Positions 1 through 7,957 of a stretch of 64,000 nt of DNA are shown here, one piece after another. The stretch is from Roseovarius aestuarii (GTDB taxonomy: Bacteria > Pseudomonadota > Alphaproteobacteria > Rhodobacterales > Rhodobacteraceae), in assembly GCF_019966515.1 (NCBI RefSeq), contig NZ_JAIMIB010000007.1, forward strand, positions 62,001-126,000, read 5' to 3'. Made by a program: the position numbers and the translations under genes. The number at the start of each line of letters is the position of its first letter. Within the stretch, counting starts at the first letter, position 1. Under the pieces are notes generated by a model. That model worked only from the letters and a program-made list of their open reading frames with translations, had not been told where the DNA came from and did not search any database.

Positions 1-227
1 AGCGTATAGACCCACTGCACCAGCGGCTCGACAGCCGGTTTGAACCTGGCCTTGTCGTCAGGCAGCGTTTCGACCACGTTCTTGACAGCGGTCTCTTCGT
101 CGACGCCGCCAACACGCTGATCTACCGCCGCCTGCACAATCTCACCCGAAATATTGCAAAGCATCTCTTTATCCTGCGCCACCAAAGGCGTGGCAAGGAA
201 GGCGAAAAGAGCAATGATACGTAGCAT
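1..227 (-). CDS. Secreted hypothetical protein (3' end outside window)
   Basis: The frame opens at an ATG at 225-227 on the minus strand and stays open to the window edge, so the C-terminus is missing. The first 18 residues (MLRIIALFAFLATPLVAQ) look like a Sec signal peptide with an A-Q cleavage site. The visible mature part is about 57 residues, acidic, with one Cys. I do not recognise a family. Exported, function unknown. Confidence 0.6.
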   Translation of the reverse strand, partial: MLRIIALFAFLATPLVAQDKEMLCNISGEIVQAAVDQRVGGVDEETAVKNVVETLPDDKARFKPAVEPLVQWVYT

Positions 228-358
228 ATGTGCCTCGTGGTATTCCCGGTTTACGTCTCAGTACCTTATCTCATCCGGGATGTCAGGCCACGTATAATGG
301 GAAAATCTCTAACATTGTCGCTATGGCGAATGCTTGCCAAGCAAGCAAAACCCATCGG

Positions 359-982
359 TTACAGGTGATCGGGTCGTGCTGCCTTTCGCGCGTCCAGCGA
401 AATCACCGTGACCGGGGCGATGGGCCTTCCGTCGGACCGGCACAGAGGGTTGATCCGCGCCCGGCCACTCATCCACACCAGTAAGGCGCGTTTCAGGGCA
501 AGAAGCCCGGCCCTTGGCATCCCCTTGTCGGCACGGGGGGACGTGCTGTGCGGGCGCGCCGAAGCGGTGAAGGCGTGGCACCTGACCGGCCCCAGCAGCG
601 CGTCTACCCCTGTCAGCTCCGGCTGCCGGAAGGCCACACTGATGAAGGGAAGTTTCAGGTGGCGCGTGGTGCTGAACATCAGTGAGCCGCAGCATCCCGC
701 GTACCAACGGAAAGCGCCACGCGGAGACAGGCGCGAGATTTCCAGCGTCTCCGCTCCGGCGTCGATCGTGATCAGGTCAGGTGTGGTATGCCAGATATCG
801 GTACCGCCCGCCGGGGTCAGAATATCCTGCCCGGCATCATGCAGCCGCGCGGCGGTCTGGCAATCGGCGCAGTAGCAGCGAACGCGTGTGCCCGCCGACG
901 GGGCGGGCACATTGATCTTAAGTCTGGTCGCGCCGCAGCGGCAGGATTTCTCGATCAACCCCGCCGCGGCGCGACGCCTCAC
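359..982 (-). CDS. GFA-like (DUF6151-type) zinc-binding protein
   Basis: The N-terminus carries a CRCG motif followed about 20 residues later by CYCADC, the paired cysteine pattern of glutathione-dependent formaldehyde-activating-like (GFA/Mss4 fold) proteins that bind structural zinc. A later CCG adds another possible ligand. No catalytic role can be assigned; most members of this fold are uncharacterised. The start is a GTG at 980-982 that overlaps the gdhA stop by 4 bp (GTGA), so the two genes are probably translationally coupled and co-transcribed. Length 207 aa. The low-complexity, Arg/Ala-rich C-terminal third is poorly informative. Confidence 0.7.
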   Translation of the reverse strand: MRRRAAAGLIEKSCRCGATRLKINVPAPSAGTRVRCYCADCQTAARLHDAGQDILTPAGGTDIWHTTPDLITIDAGAETLEISRLSPRGAFRWYAGCCGSLMFSTTRHLKLPFISVAFRQPELTGVDALLGPVRCHAFTASARPHSTSPRADKGMPRAGLLALKRALLVWMSGRARINPLCRSDGRPIAPVTVISLDARKAARPDHL

Positions 983-2412
983 AGCCCCAGAGCGCGGTAG
1001 CTGTCAGCCACTTTGCCGATCGAGACCAGATAGGCGGCTACCCGCAGATCATCCACATCCTCGCGGCCATGCCAGACCTCACGCATCGATTGATACGCCG
1101 CGCGCATGGTGTCATCGAGGCCCGAGCGGACCAGTTCCAGCTCGCCGGCGCCGCGCAGGTATTTCTGCTTGAAGTCGGGCGACATCGACCAGCGATGCTC
1201 CAGATGGTCATCCAGCCCCTGCAATTCATCCACGATCAACTGGTGGCGCGCCTCTTCCTGGCGGCGTCCCAGACGGCCGAAACGGATATGGCTGAGGTTC
1301 TTGACCCACTCAAAATAGGACACGGTCACACCACCCGCGTTGGCGTACATATCGGGGATGATCACACAGCCCTTCTTGCGCAGCACCTCATCGGCGCCAG
1401 CAGTCACGGGGCCGTTCGCGGCTTCGATGATCAGCGGCGCCTTGATCCGGTCGGCATTGCCCATGTTGATCACGCCTTCCAGCGCCGCCGGGATCAGGAT
1501 ATCGCACTCCTCTTCCAGCACAGCCGAGCCTTCTGCGGTATGGGTGGCGTCCGGGAAACCGGTGATGCCGCCATGTTTGGTGATCCAGGTCTTGACCTCT
1601 TCGACATTGATCCCGTCGGGATTAAACAGCGCACCGTCGCGCTCAATGATGCCGGTGATAACGCAGCCGTCTTCCTCCTGCAGGAACTTGGCGCCGTGAT
1701 AGCCCACGTTCCCCAGCCCCTGTACGATTACCCGCTTGCCATCGAGCGTGCCCGACAGGCCCGCCTTGGCAATATCCTCGGGGTGGCGGAAAAATTCCTG
1801 CAGCGCGTATTGCACGCCCCTGCCCGTCGCCTCGGTCCGGCCCTGAATACCGCCGGCATTGATCGGCTTGCCGGTCACACAGGCACGGCTGTTGATGTCG
1901 GTGGTGTTCATGCGCTTGTATTGGTCGGCGATCCACGCCATCTCGCGCTCGCCGGTGCCCATGTCGGGGGCTGGCACGTTCTGGGAGGGGTGGATCAGGT
2001 CGCGCTTGGCCAGCTCGTAGGCGAACCGCCGGGTGATCTGTTCCAGCTCATGCGCGTCCCATTCACGTGGATCGATGCAGAGCCCGCCCTTGGAGCCGCC
2101 GAACGGCGCCTCGACCAGCGCACATTTATAGGTCATCAACGCCGCCAGCGCCTCAACCTCGTCCTGATTGACCGCCATCGAGTAGCGGATGCCGCCCTTG
2201 ACCGGCTCCATATGTTCGGAATGGACCGAGCGGTAGCCGGTAAACGTATGTATCTGACCGCGCAGCCGGACACCGAAACGCACCACATATGTCGCGTTAC
2301 AGACGCGGATTTTTTCTTCAAGACCGGGGGGAAGATCCATCAGCGCCACCGCGCGGTTGAACATCAGATCGACGCTTTCGCGGAAACTTGGCTCGTTTAT
2401 GGGTGCGTTCAT
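979..2412 (-). CDS. gdhA: Glutamate dehydrogenase (Glu/Leu/Phe/Val family)
   Basis: Catalyses reversible oxidative deamination of glutamate to 2-oxoglutarate and ammonia in the cytoplasm. Length 477 aa. The N-terminal dimerisation/substrate domain shows PVKGGIRY near residue 70 and the catalytic-lysine/glycine region PFGGSKGG near 103. The C-terminal Rossmann domain starts near residue 225 with VQGLGNVG. The residue pattern and size fit the NAD-linked hexameric class more than the large 180-kDa type, but coenzyme preference cannot be read with certainty. A GFA-like gene overlaps its stop codon by 4 bp. Two small tandem hairpins lie 85-115 bp upstream. Confidence 0.93.
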   Translation of the reverse strand: MNAPINEPSFRESVDLMFNRAVALMDLPPGLEEKIRVCNATYVVRFGVRLRGQIHTFTGYRSVHSEHMEPVKGGIRYSMAVNQDEVEALAALMTYKCALVEAPFGGSKGGLCIDPREWDAHELEQITRRFAYELAKRDLIHPSQNVPAPDMGTGEREMAWIADQYKRMNTTDINSRACVTGKPINAGGIQGRTEATGRGVQYALQEFFRHPEDIAKAGLSGTLDGKRVIVQGLGNVGYHGAKFLQEEDGCVITGIIERDGALFNPDGINVEEVKTWITKHGGITGFPDATHTAEGSAVLEEECDILIPAALEGVINMGNADRIKAPLIIEAANGPVTAGADEVLRKKGCVIIPDMYANAGGVTVSYFEWVKNLSHIRFGRLGRRQEEARHQLIVDELQGLDDHLEHRWSMSPDFKQKYLRGAGELELVRSGLDDTMRAAYQSMREVWHGREDVDDLRVAAYLVSIGKVADSYRALGL

Positions 2413-2496
2413 GATATCTCTCCCTGAAATTTGTTGGACGGGCCCGTTCGCTCATATCTGTATCCCGCCGGAAGTATGCCAATCGTTAAACCTTAC

Positions 2497-2527
2497 GGTG
2501 GTTTTGTCCACCCCACGGTTTTCGTGG
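2497..2527. repeat. Two tandem 5-bp hairpins upstream of gdhA
   Basis: GGTGG-N6-CCACC (2497-2512) is followed directly by CCACG-N5-CGTGG (2513-2527), each with a T-rich loop. They lie 85-115 bp upstream of the gdhA start. They could form a cruciform/RNA structure or be two half-related operator sites. Function unknown. Confidence 0.35.
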
Positions 2528-2633
2528 ACGCGCGCGCAAGGTCAGCTCCATCTCGTTTCCCCGCATCGTTAACCAAGCGCGCACAATCCTGAAACCGCGT
2601 CTATATTGTGTTAAATTTGATGCTAATACGGTG

Positions 2634-2648
2634 TTAATTAACAGTTAA
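2634..2648. promoter_or_regulatory. CtrA-type binding site TTAA-N7-TTAA
   Basis: The gdhA-tadG intergenic region (2413-2747) is AT-rich compared with its surroundings. It contains TTAA (2634-2637), 7 bp, TTAA (2645-2648), the consensus for the alphaproteobacterial cell-cycle regulator CtrA. The first half is embedded in a perfect 10-bp palindrome GTTAATTAAC (2633-2642). Further TTAA-containing half sites occur at about 2484 and 2566. The full site lies 100 bp upstream of the first pilus-type gene. That CtrA controls it is an inference from the motif and from known CtrA control of flp/tad and motility genes in this group. Confidence 0.55.
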
Positions 2649-2747
2649 TTTTGACCTCATCGCCATAATCTCGCCACAGAAATAGGCGAGGAAAAAGTTG
2701 GTGCATTGTGTACCGCCGGGCGTCTGCTAGCCCCAAGAGGTATCGAC

Positions 2748-4487
2748 ATGAGTAATGAAACGAAATTTAATTCGCTGACGCAAAAACCGACAAATAGGGT
2801 TTTGCAAAAGTATATGACCCGACATCTGAACCGCTTCTGCCGCGATGAAGACGGCGCGGTTGTAGCGTTCATGCTCGTAATGTTTGTGGTGTTCCTGATG
2901 ATGGGCGGCATCGGTATCGACACGATGCGTCACGAAATGGAACGCACGCGTATCGCCGCTATTGCAGACGCCGCCTCGCTCGCGGGGGCCACAGCCCCAA
3001 ATAACGCAGCGGCGGAAACGGTGGTACGTGACTACTTCGAAAAGATCGGCATGGCCGATGCCCTGGAAGATTTTGGCCCAGATGACATCGACATTACGTT
3101 GAACACATCCAAGGTTACCGTGAACACGTCGATCGAAGTCGATACATATTTGATGCAACTCATGGGCGTTGACACGCTGAGCGCGTCAGGAACCGCCACT
3201 GCTGAAAAACGCATTCCGAAACTGGAGATTGCATTGGTGCTCGATGTGTCGGGCTCGATGGCAGGCGACAAGCTCACAGACCTGAAGAAGGCCGCGAAAA
3301 AATTCGTGACGACCATGCTGGAAAGTGCCGATCCGGGCGACGCGGTGATTTCGATCGTCCCGTTCAGCTTTGGCGTGACACCGACCATAAATATGTTTGA
3401 AGCTCTGAATGTGATTGAGAGGCATTCTTATAAGAGTATAGGTGCCACCTGTATCGTCTTCCAGGACGATGATTTCGAAGATACGGCAATCGATCCGTTA
3501 CAACCCTACGTACAGCAGATCTACACTTCGCGCTATGACGTTAGCGGCGGGTTCAACACGCTGAATGATTCGTGGCGCTCATGCTACAACGATGCTGCGC
3601 ATGAGATTTTACCCTATTCCATCAATGAAACTGCATTGCACAACAAGATCGATGCCCTGCAGGCTGACGGCAATACATCGGGCAACGAGGGCATCAAATG
3701 GGCCGCAGGCTTGCTTGATCCCGCCTTTCGCCCCGTCACGACGCAGCTGATCGCGGACGGCGATGTCGCCAACACCTTGACCAACGTGCCCGCAAGCTAC
3801 TCCGAACCCGAGACTCAGAAGGTCATCGTGATGATGGGTGACGGTGCGAATACATCATCCTATTTCTTCGACGACCCGAATGATCTGCTGGACCCCAGCA
3901 CTGCGGACAGCCACACTCAGGCCGACTATCGCGGGCCGAATTCAGATCTCTACGAGGTTAAATACCAGAACAACGGTAACCCGGTGTCGGCCTACTTCAT
4001 CTATTCGAGCGTCTACAATGACTACACGGATATCGACGATGTCCACAGCAGTCAGTACCTTACCCAAGCCGAGTTCGATGATCTGGAAAACACCCTGACC
4101 AACTACCAGGAAACCATCCGCCTGGATTGGGAAGAAGCCTGGGGGTTGATGTCGCCGGACTACCATAAATCGGCAACTGGCGTTAACAGTGCCTATAATG
4201 ACTATGCAGATAGCGGACGCGTCACCGGCTCGATGAAAAACACGCGGATGGACGCTTCATGCACTGCTGCCCTGGGACAGAATGTCGTGATCTACACAAT
4301 CGGCTTTGATGTTCCCCAAGGTGGTACTGCCGAGCAAGAACTGGAAGATTGCGTGGGCGCCGACAACAAAGACAGATACTACCGTGCCTCCGTGTTCGGC
4401 AATGGCGACCCCAATTCCGGCCTGTCCATTGCAAGCGTCTTTGGATCGATCGCGTCGAGCATTCAAAACCTGAGGTTGACGCAATGA
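2748..4487 (+). CDS. TadG-like pilus-associated protein with VWA domain
   Basis: Length 579 aa from the ATG at 2748, chosen because AAGAGG sits 8 bp upstream; an earlier in-frame start at 2706 lacks this. Residues 35-60 form the TadE/TadG-type N-terminal membrane helix preceded by DEDGAVV. A von Willebrand A domain begins near residue 155 with the MIDAS motif DVSGSMAG, and a second acidic loop occurs near MGDGANTSS. Predicted to be anchored in the inner membrane with the bulk in the periplasm. The next gene overlaps its stop by 4 bp (ATGA). The family is linked to Flp/Tad pilus assembly, but no tad motor, secretin or flp pilin gene is present here. Confidence 0.85.
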   Translation: MSNETKFNSLTQKPTNRVLQKYMTRHLNRFCRDEDGAVVAFMLVMFVVFLMMGGIGIDTMRHEMERTRIAAIADAASLAGATAPNNAAAETVVRDYFEKIGMADALEDFGPDDIDITLNTSKVTVNTSIEVDTYLMQLMGVDTLSASGTATAEKRIPKLEIALVLDVSGSMAGDKLTDLKKAAKKFVTTMLESADPGDAVISIVPFSFGVTPTINMFEALNVIERHSYKSIGATCIVFQDDDFEDTAIDPLQPYVQQIYTSRYDVSGGFNTLNDSWRSCYNDAAHEILPYSINETALHNKIDALQADGNTSGNEGIKWAAGLLDPAFRPVTTQLIADGDVANTLTNVPASYSEPETQKVIVMMGDGANTSSYFFDDPNDLLDPSTADSHTQADYRGPNSDLYEVKYQNNGNPVSAYFIYSSVYNDYTDIDDVHSSQYLTQAEFDDLENTLTNYQETIRLDWEEAWGLMSPDYHKSATGVNSAYNDYADSGRVTGSMKNTRMDASCTAALGQNVVIYTIGFDVPQGGTAEQELEDCVGADNKDRYYRASVFGNGDPNSGLSIASVFGSIASSIQNLRLTQ

Positions 4488-5032
4488 GACATCTGTTGGG
4501 TAAATATCTCAGGCGTTTCCGCCGGAGCGAGGACGGAAACGCGTCGGTCGAATTCATCATCATCGCGCCGCTTTTCATTACGCTGGTGACGATGTCGATT
4601 GAACTGGGTTTCGTGACCATCCGTCACACCATGCTGGAGCGTGGACTGGACATCGCTGTCCGCCAAATCCGCCTGGGAACGGGTGATCCCGGCAACCACG
4701 ATCAGATCAAGCAGGTCATTTGCGACAATTCTGTCGGGGTTCTGCTGGATTGTGACGGCCAGTTGCGGTTGGAAATGCAGCCCGTCGACCCGCGCGCTTA
4801 TGCAACGCTGGATGCAACGCCGAAATGCGTGGAAAATGCCCACTCGGTAGATCCCGTGGACTACGACACCGACTTCACAAGCGGCACCGCAAATGAGCTT
4901 ATGGTTCTGCGTGCCTGTTATCGGTATGACCCGATTTTCCCGACCGAAGTCATGGGCAGTGCGATGACAAAGGACGATGACGGAAAACCCTTTATCGTAT
5001 CGACGACTGCCTTCGTTCAGGAGCCTCTTTAA
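4484..5032 (+). CDS. TadE-like pseudopilin-type protein
   Basis: Length 182 aa. The N-terminus has the SEDGNASVEF signature immediately before a single hydrophobic helix (about residues 21-42), the pattern of TadE-like minor pseudopilins that prepilin peptidase may process. The C-terminal part is predicted periplasmic with four cysteines. The ATG at 4484 overlaps the stop of the VWA gene (ATGA) and is in frame with an unsupported upstream extension. Second gene of a three-gene operon. Confidence 0.8.
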   Translation: MRHLLGKYLRRFRRSEDGNASVEFIIIAPLFITLVTMSIELGFVTIRHTMLERGLDIAVRQIRLGTGDPGNHDQIKQVICDNSVGVLLDCDGQLRLEMQPVDPRAYATLDATPKCVENAHSVDPVDYDTDFTSGTANELMVLRACYRYDPIFPTEVMGSAMTKDDDGKPFIVSTTAFVQEPL

Positions 5033-5033
5033 A

Positions 5034-5633
5034 ATGGAAAAGTCTTTTTGTCACAGAGTGATCCGCAGGTTTTGCGGCGAACGGGATGGCTCGGTCATGG
5101 TGGAAACCGTGATCACCCTGCCCCTGCTGGTTTGGGCCCTTGTCGCTACCTGGGAATTCTTCGAAGTACATCGCTACAGAAGTGCCCGCGAAAAGGCCAC
5201 CTACACGATCGCGGACCTGATTTCGCGTGAACAAGGCATCGAAGACGTCTACATCGACAATGCGATGTCCTTGTTTGACGGGATCAGCAATGACAACGGC
5301 AACAATCAGCTCCGTATCTCCGTCGTCGTTTTCGAAACCAATGATCCGGACGACGCCAACGACAACGAATATTGGATTCGCTGGTCCGAGGTGCGCGGCA
5401 ATGGCGGCTTCACTGCACTCACAACCAATGACGTGCGTAACTCATTCGATACCTTGCCGATCATGAATGACGGTGAAGACCTGATCCTTGTCGAAGCGGC
5501 ATCTACCTACCAGCCGGTTTTCAATGTCGGTCTCAGCGGCAACGTACAAATCGATACGCGCCTGTTCACCAAACCGCGTTTTACCGAACAGCTCTGCTAT
5601 GAAGCGCAGTCCTGCTATCAAGCACCATCCTAG
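5034..5633 (+). CDS. TadE/TadG-like pseudopilin-type protein
   Basis: Length 199 aa from the ATG at 5034, one base after the preceding stop and with AGGAG about 11 bp upstream. ERDGSVMVET precedes a hydrophobic segment (about residues 22-40), again the TadE-type N-terminus. The soluble part ends with a cysteine pair (CYEAQSC) that could form a disulfide. Third gene of the operon. Its stop overlaps the end of the convergent gene by 4 bp. Confidence 0.78.
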   Translation: MEKSFCHRVIRRFCGERDGSVMVETVITLPLLVWALVATWEFFEVHRYRSAREKATYTIADLISREQGIEDVYIDNAMSLFDGISNDNGNNQLRISVVVFETNDPDDANDNEYWIRWSEVRGNGGFTALTTNDVRNSFDTLPIMNDGEDLILVEAASTYQPVFNVGLSGNVQIDTRLFTKPRFTEQLCYEAQSCYQAPS

Positions 5634-6106
5634 TGAGGGCGGCTTGCAATCATGGCCGAGATCATCTCGGCCATGGCTTTGGTCTGCGGGGCTGAGGTAA
5701 CACCACCCACGCCGATGCGATCACCCAGTGACCACCAAAGTCCCGGCCGCCAGCGGCGCGGGGCTTTGGTTTTCAGCCGCAGCATGAAGCCGTTCGAGGG
5801 CTTGAAGGCAAACATGCCTCGGTCCATCGACCGGATGTCGCCCGTCTGTGCGATCACCGTGCCATCGCTGCTACGAAGCTCGGTTTCCGTCAGTTCCAGC
5901 CGGTGACGCGTGACCTCCCACATCCGGTAGGCCATCCAGACCGCGCCGGCCCCGAAACCAAGAAGAAAGATAGCCCAGGCCGGGTTTGACGGCGGCTGCG
6001 ACAGGGCCACGAATATCAGCATTGTCCCAAGCAGGCCCAGCACGCTCACCCCGAAAACACGGCGCGGTGCCGAGGCATGAATAGCCATCAGAATATCGTC
6101 GTCCAT
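5630..6106 (-). CDS. Two-TM membrane protein of unknown function
   Basis: Length 158 aa. Two hydrophobic segments (about residues 18-36 and 43-60) are followed by a cytoplasmic domain with a PH-like feel (alternating hydrophobic strands, RHRLELTETELR). GAGAGGA-type ribosome binding sequence precedes the ATG at 6106. I know similar proteins only as conserved hypotheticals in Rhodobacterales. Convergent with the pilus-type operon. Confidence 0.65.
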   Translation of the reverse strand: MDDDILMAIHASAPRRVFGVSVLGLLGTMLIFVALSQPPSNPAWAIFLLGFGAGAVWMAYRMWEVTRHRLELTETELRSSDGTVIAQTGDIRSMDRGMFAFKPSNGFMLRLKTKAPRRWRPGLWWSLGDRIGVGGVTSAPQTKAMAEMISAMIASRPH

Positions 6107-6285
6107 TGCGTCCTCTCCCTTGGCATTGGCCTTACCCGGTTTGCCAGAGATATACGAGAGAGTACCCGGCGACGGGAGAGAGGAAATGCTCTGATCCGGA
6201 TGAATTTCCCGACCTAACCTGCCTCAGCGGTCAGGTGAACCTTTTCACTGGCCACCTGAAGTCATCCCTGCTGCACCAGACCCGG

Positions 6286-6744
6286 TCAGCTGTGCAGAAC
6301 AGAGGGCCAGTTGTCATCGGCCCGTGCAACATTGCCCGGAATATCTCGCTGCCACAATGCGCGTACCGAGGTGTCGTAGTTCAGATAGAGCTTACCGTTA
6401 TTGATCGTCCAGGCATCAGGCTCGGTCTTGGCGATAGCGTTTTTCGACAAGGCATAAGCGCAATAGCCACCATACTGAGGCGCGAAATCTTCAGGCGCGC
6501 TTTCAAATGCCGCGCGGTTATCGGCATCGGCAAACTGCCATGTGGCACCTTGCCAACTTACGGTATGGGCGGCTTTGCCCTTCACCGGCGCATCCGCGCG
6601 GAAATAGGCCACGGGATCATAGCCGTTTATCGCCACCCCGCCCCTGGCAAAAACCGCAGGTGTTGCGGCAAAGACGGGACTGCTTAGCAACGCCACAGTG
6701 GGTATTGCGGCGGAAAGGCTCATAAATTGGCGGCGAGTCAGCAT
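6286..6744 (-). CDS. Tat-exported YHS-domain protein
   Basis: Length 152 aa. The N-terminus MLTRRQFMS followed by a hydrophobic stretch ending SPVFA is a twin-arginine signal peptide. The mature protein contains a YHS-like domain (NGYDPVAYF, later PQYGGYCAYA) of the type found in exported proteins and fused to metal transporters. The conserved Cys in GGYCAYA is present. Probably folded, possibly metal-binding, in the periplasm. Purine-rich ribosome binding sequence just upstream of the ATG. It stands alone, followed by 179 bp without a gene. Confidence 0.78.
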   Translation of the reverse strand: MLTRRQFMSLSAAIPTVALLSSPVFAATPAVFARGGVAINGYDPVAYFRADAPVKGKAAHTVSWQGATWQFADADNRAAFESAPEDFAPQYGGYCAYALSKNAIAKTEPDAWTINNGKLYLNYDTSVRALWQRDIPGNVARADDNWPSVLHS

Positions 6745-6855
6745 ATCTTTTCCTTTTCTGTCAGCAACTCTTGCCAGCAGAATGGTATCGCCACGCCCGC
6801 CGTGAAAGGCCCCTTGCGCGAATGTGATGCGCCGTGTTGGCGCTTTGGGCGTGGA

Positions 6856-7740
6856 TCACGCCGACGGGGCGGCACGCGGAGACTCCGGCCAGGCCGATAC
6901 CTCGGTGACCTCACCTTCAGGCCGCGCCAGAAATAGCTGCGCGTGGAAATACCCCTCGGTTTCAAAGCCTTCCGTGTCGTGACCCCGCGCTTCGGCATTT
7001 GCGATGGCGCGGGCCTGTTCGTCGTCATCGGCAAAGCGTCGATGGCGAAACGGCGGCACGCCGAGCTTTTCAACCACCAGTCCGTTCTCCTGCATCACCT
7101 TCAGCGCTTCAGCGGTATCGTTGCCGCGTATGGGGGCTGTAATTACCCAAGGGGCACGGCCCCGCGCACCGTCCAGCACCCGCGCCAACGCTGCGGGCAA
7201 CATATGGGCGACACTGCCGCATTCGATCACCAGGTCGGTCACAGCAAGCGCCTGACTCAACCCGGCACTCGGATCATCGGCCTGCAGGTTCTCTGCAAAG
7301 ACCTGGTCGAAAATGCCAACGGCCTTGGCATAATCCAGCGCCTTCTCCGCGATGTCGATGCCCACGTAAGTGTCAGCCTCGCCCGGTCGCCGATGCCCCG
7401 CATACCAGTCCCGGTCGGCGGCGATGACCGCCTCGGGCGTAGCGTTATCGAACCAGTCGTCGCGATAGCGCATCAGCACGTCATTCAGCGTAATCCGGTG
7501 CCGGGTCAACGCGCCGCCAATCCCGTAGCCGCTGGCAAAATCCACGATACAGGCATCCGACACCCCCCGCACCCGCTTCAGCTCTGCCAGCACCGCCCGG
7601 AACGCCGCTGCCGCATGATGCGCCGTGCGGAACCCGGCATGATCCATCGCCCGGTAATAGGTGCTGCAGTCCGGCAGATTGTAGATATCGTCAAAAATAG
7701 TGACGATCTTCTGCTCGCGCTGTCCCTCATTTTCAATCAT
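6856..7740 (-). CDS. Class I SAM-dependent methyltransferase-like protein
   Basis: Length 294 aa from the ATG at 7740, preceded by a GAAGAAAGAAAG purine tract; an in-frame extension to 7845 is not supported. Motif I appears as DFASGYGIGG near residue 75, and a second Rossmann strand YVGIDIAEKAL lies near 140. These fit a methyltransferase or a related Rossmann enzyme, but the insertion between the two motifs is unusually long. Substrate unknown. Divergent from the DMT transporter gene. Confidence 0.6.
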   Translation of the reverse strand: MIENEGQREQKIVTIFDDIYNLPDCSTYYRAMDHAGFRTAHHAAAAFRAVLAELKRVRGVSDACIVDFASGYGIGGALTRHRITLNDVLMRYRDDWFDNATPEAVIAADRDWYAGHRRPGEADTYVGIDIAEKALDYAKAVGIFDQVFAENLQADDPSAGLSQALAVTDLVIECGSVAHMLPAALARVLDGARGRAPWVITAPIRGNDTAEALKVMQENGLVVEKLGVPPFRHRRFADDDEQARAIANAEARGHDTEGFETEGYFHAQLFLARPEGEVTEVSAWPESPRAAPSA

Positions 7741-7853
7741 ATTCTTTCTTTCTTCGCTGCGGGGCTGACCCGACAAATCTGCAACCTCACGCATATAGGC
7801 ACAAGCGCAAATGAGCGCGCGCCAATCGCGCAGATGTGAACACAACCCGTGAT

Positions 7854-7899
7854 TGAAACACGTTTTCGTGCCCTAACCCGAACGTGATCCCCGTGTGAC
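7854..7899 (+). promoter_or_regulatory. Duplicated upstream element, copy 1
   Basis: Blocks TGAAACA, CTAACC, AACGTGAT and TGTGAC occur in this order at 7854, 7873, 7881 and 7894. The same blocks occur with identical spacing (19, 8 and 13 bp between block starts) in front of the next DMT gene. Over the 46 bp, 34 positions match. The element covers an in-frame GTG at 7895, so that codon is probably not the start. Likely a promoter/operator; the regulator is unknown. Confidence 0.55.
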
Positions 7900-7957
7900 C
7901 ACGCACATAGTTACCATCAATCTCACAATGCGCGCTCGCGCTTCAGGGACAGGGCCG

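Noticed and set aside
1069..2427. Long open frame (452 codons) on the plus strand opposite gdhA
   Set aside because: It lies antisense to a clear glutamate dehydrogenase, has no family motif, and is explained by GC-rich codon bias.
6192..6221. TGATCC in the gap after the YHS gene as an RpoE promoter
   Set aside because: The sequence 18 bp later is AACCTG, and no plus-strand gene follows.
7885..7914. TGATCC upstream of the first DMT gene as an RpoE promoter
   Set aside because: No TA-type -10 box at the 18-bp spacing, and the second copy of the element has TGATGC.
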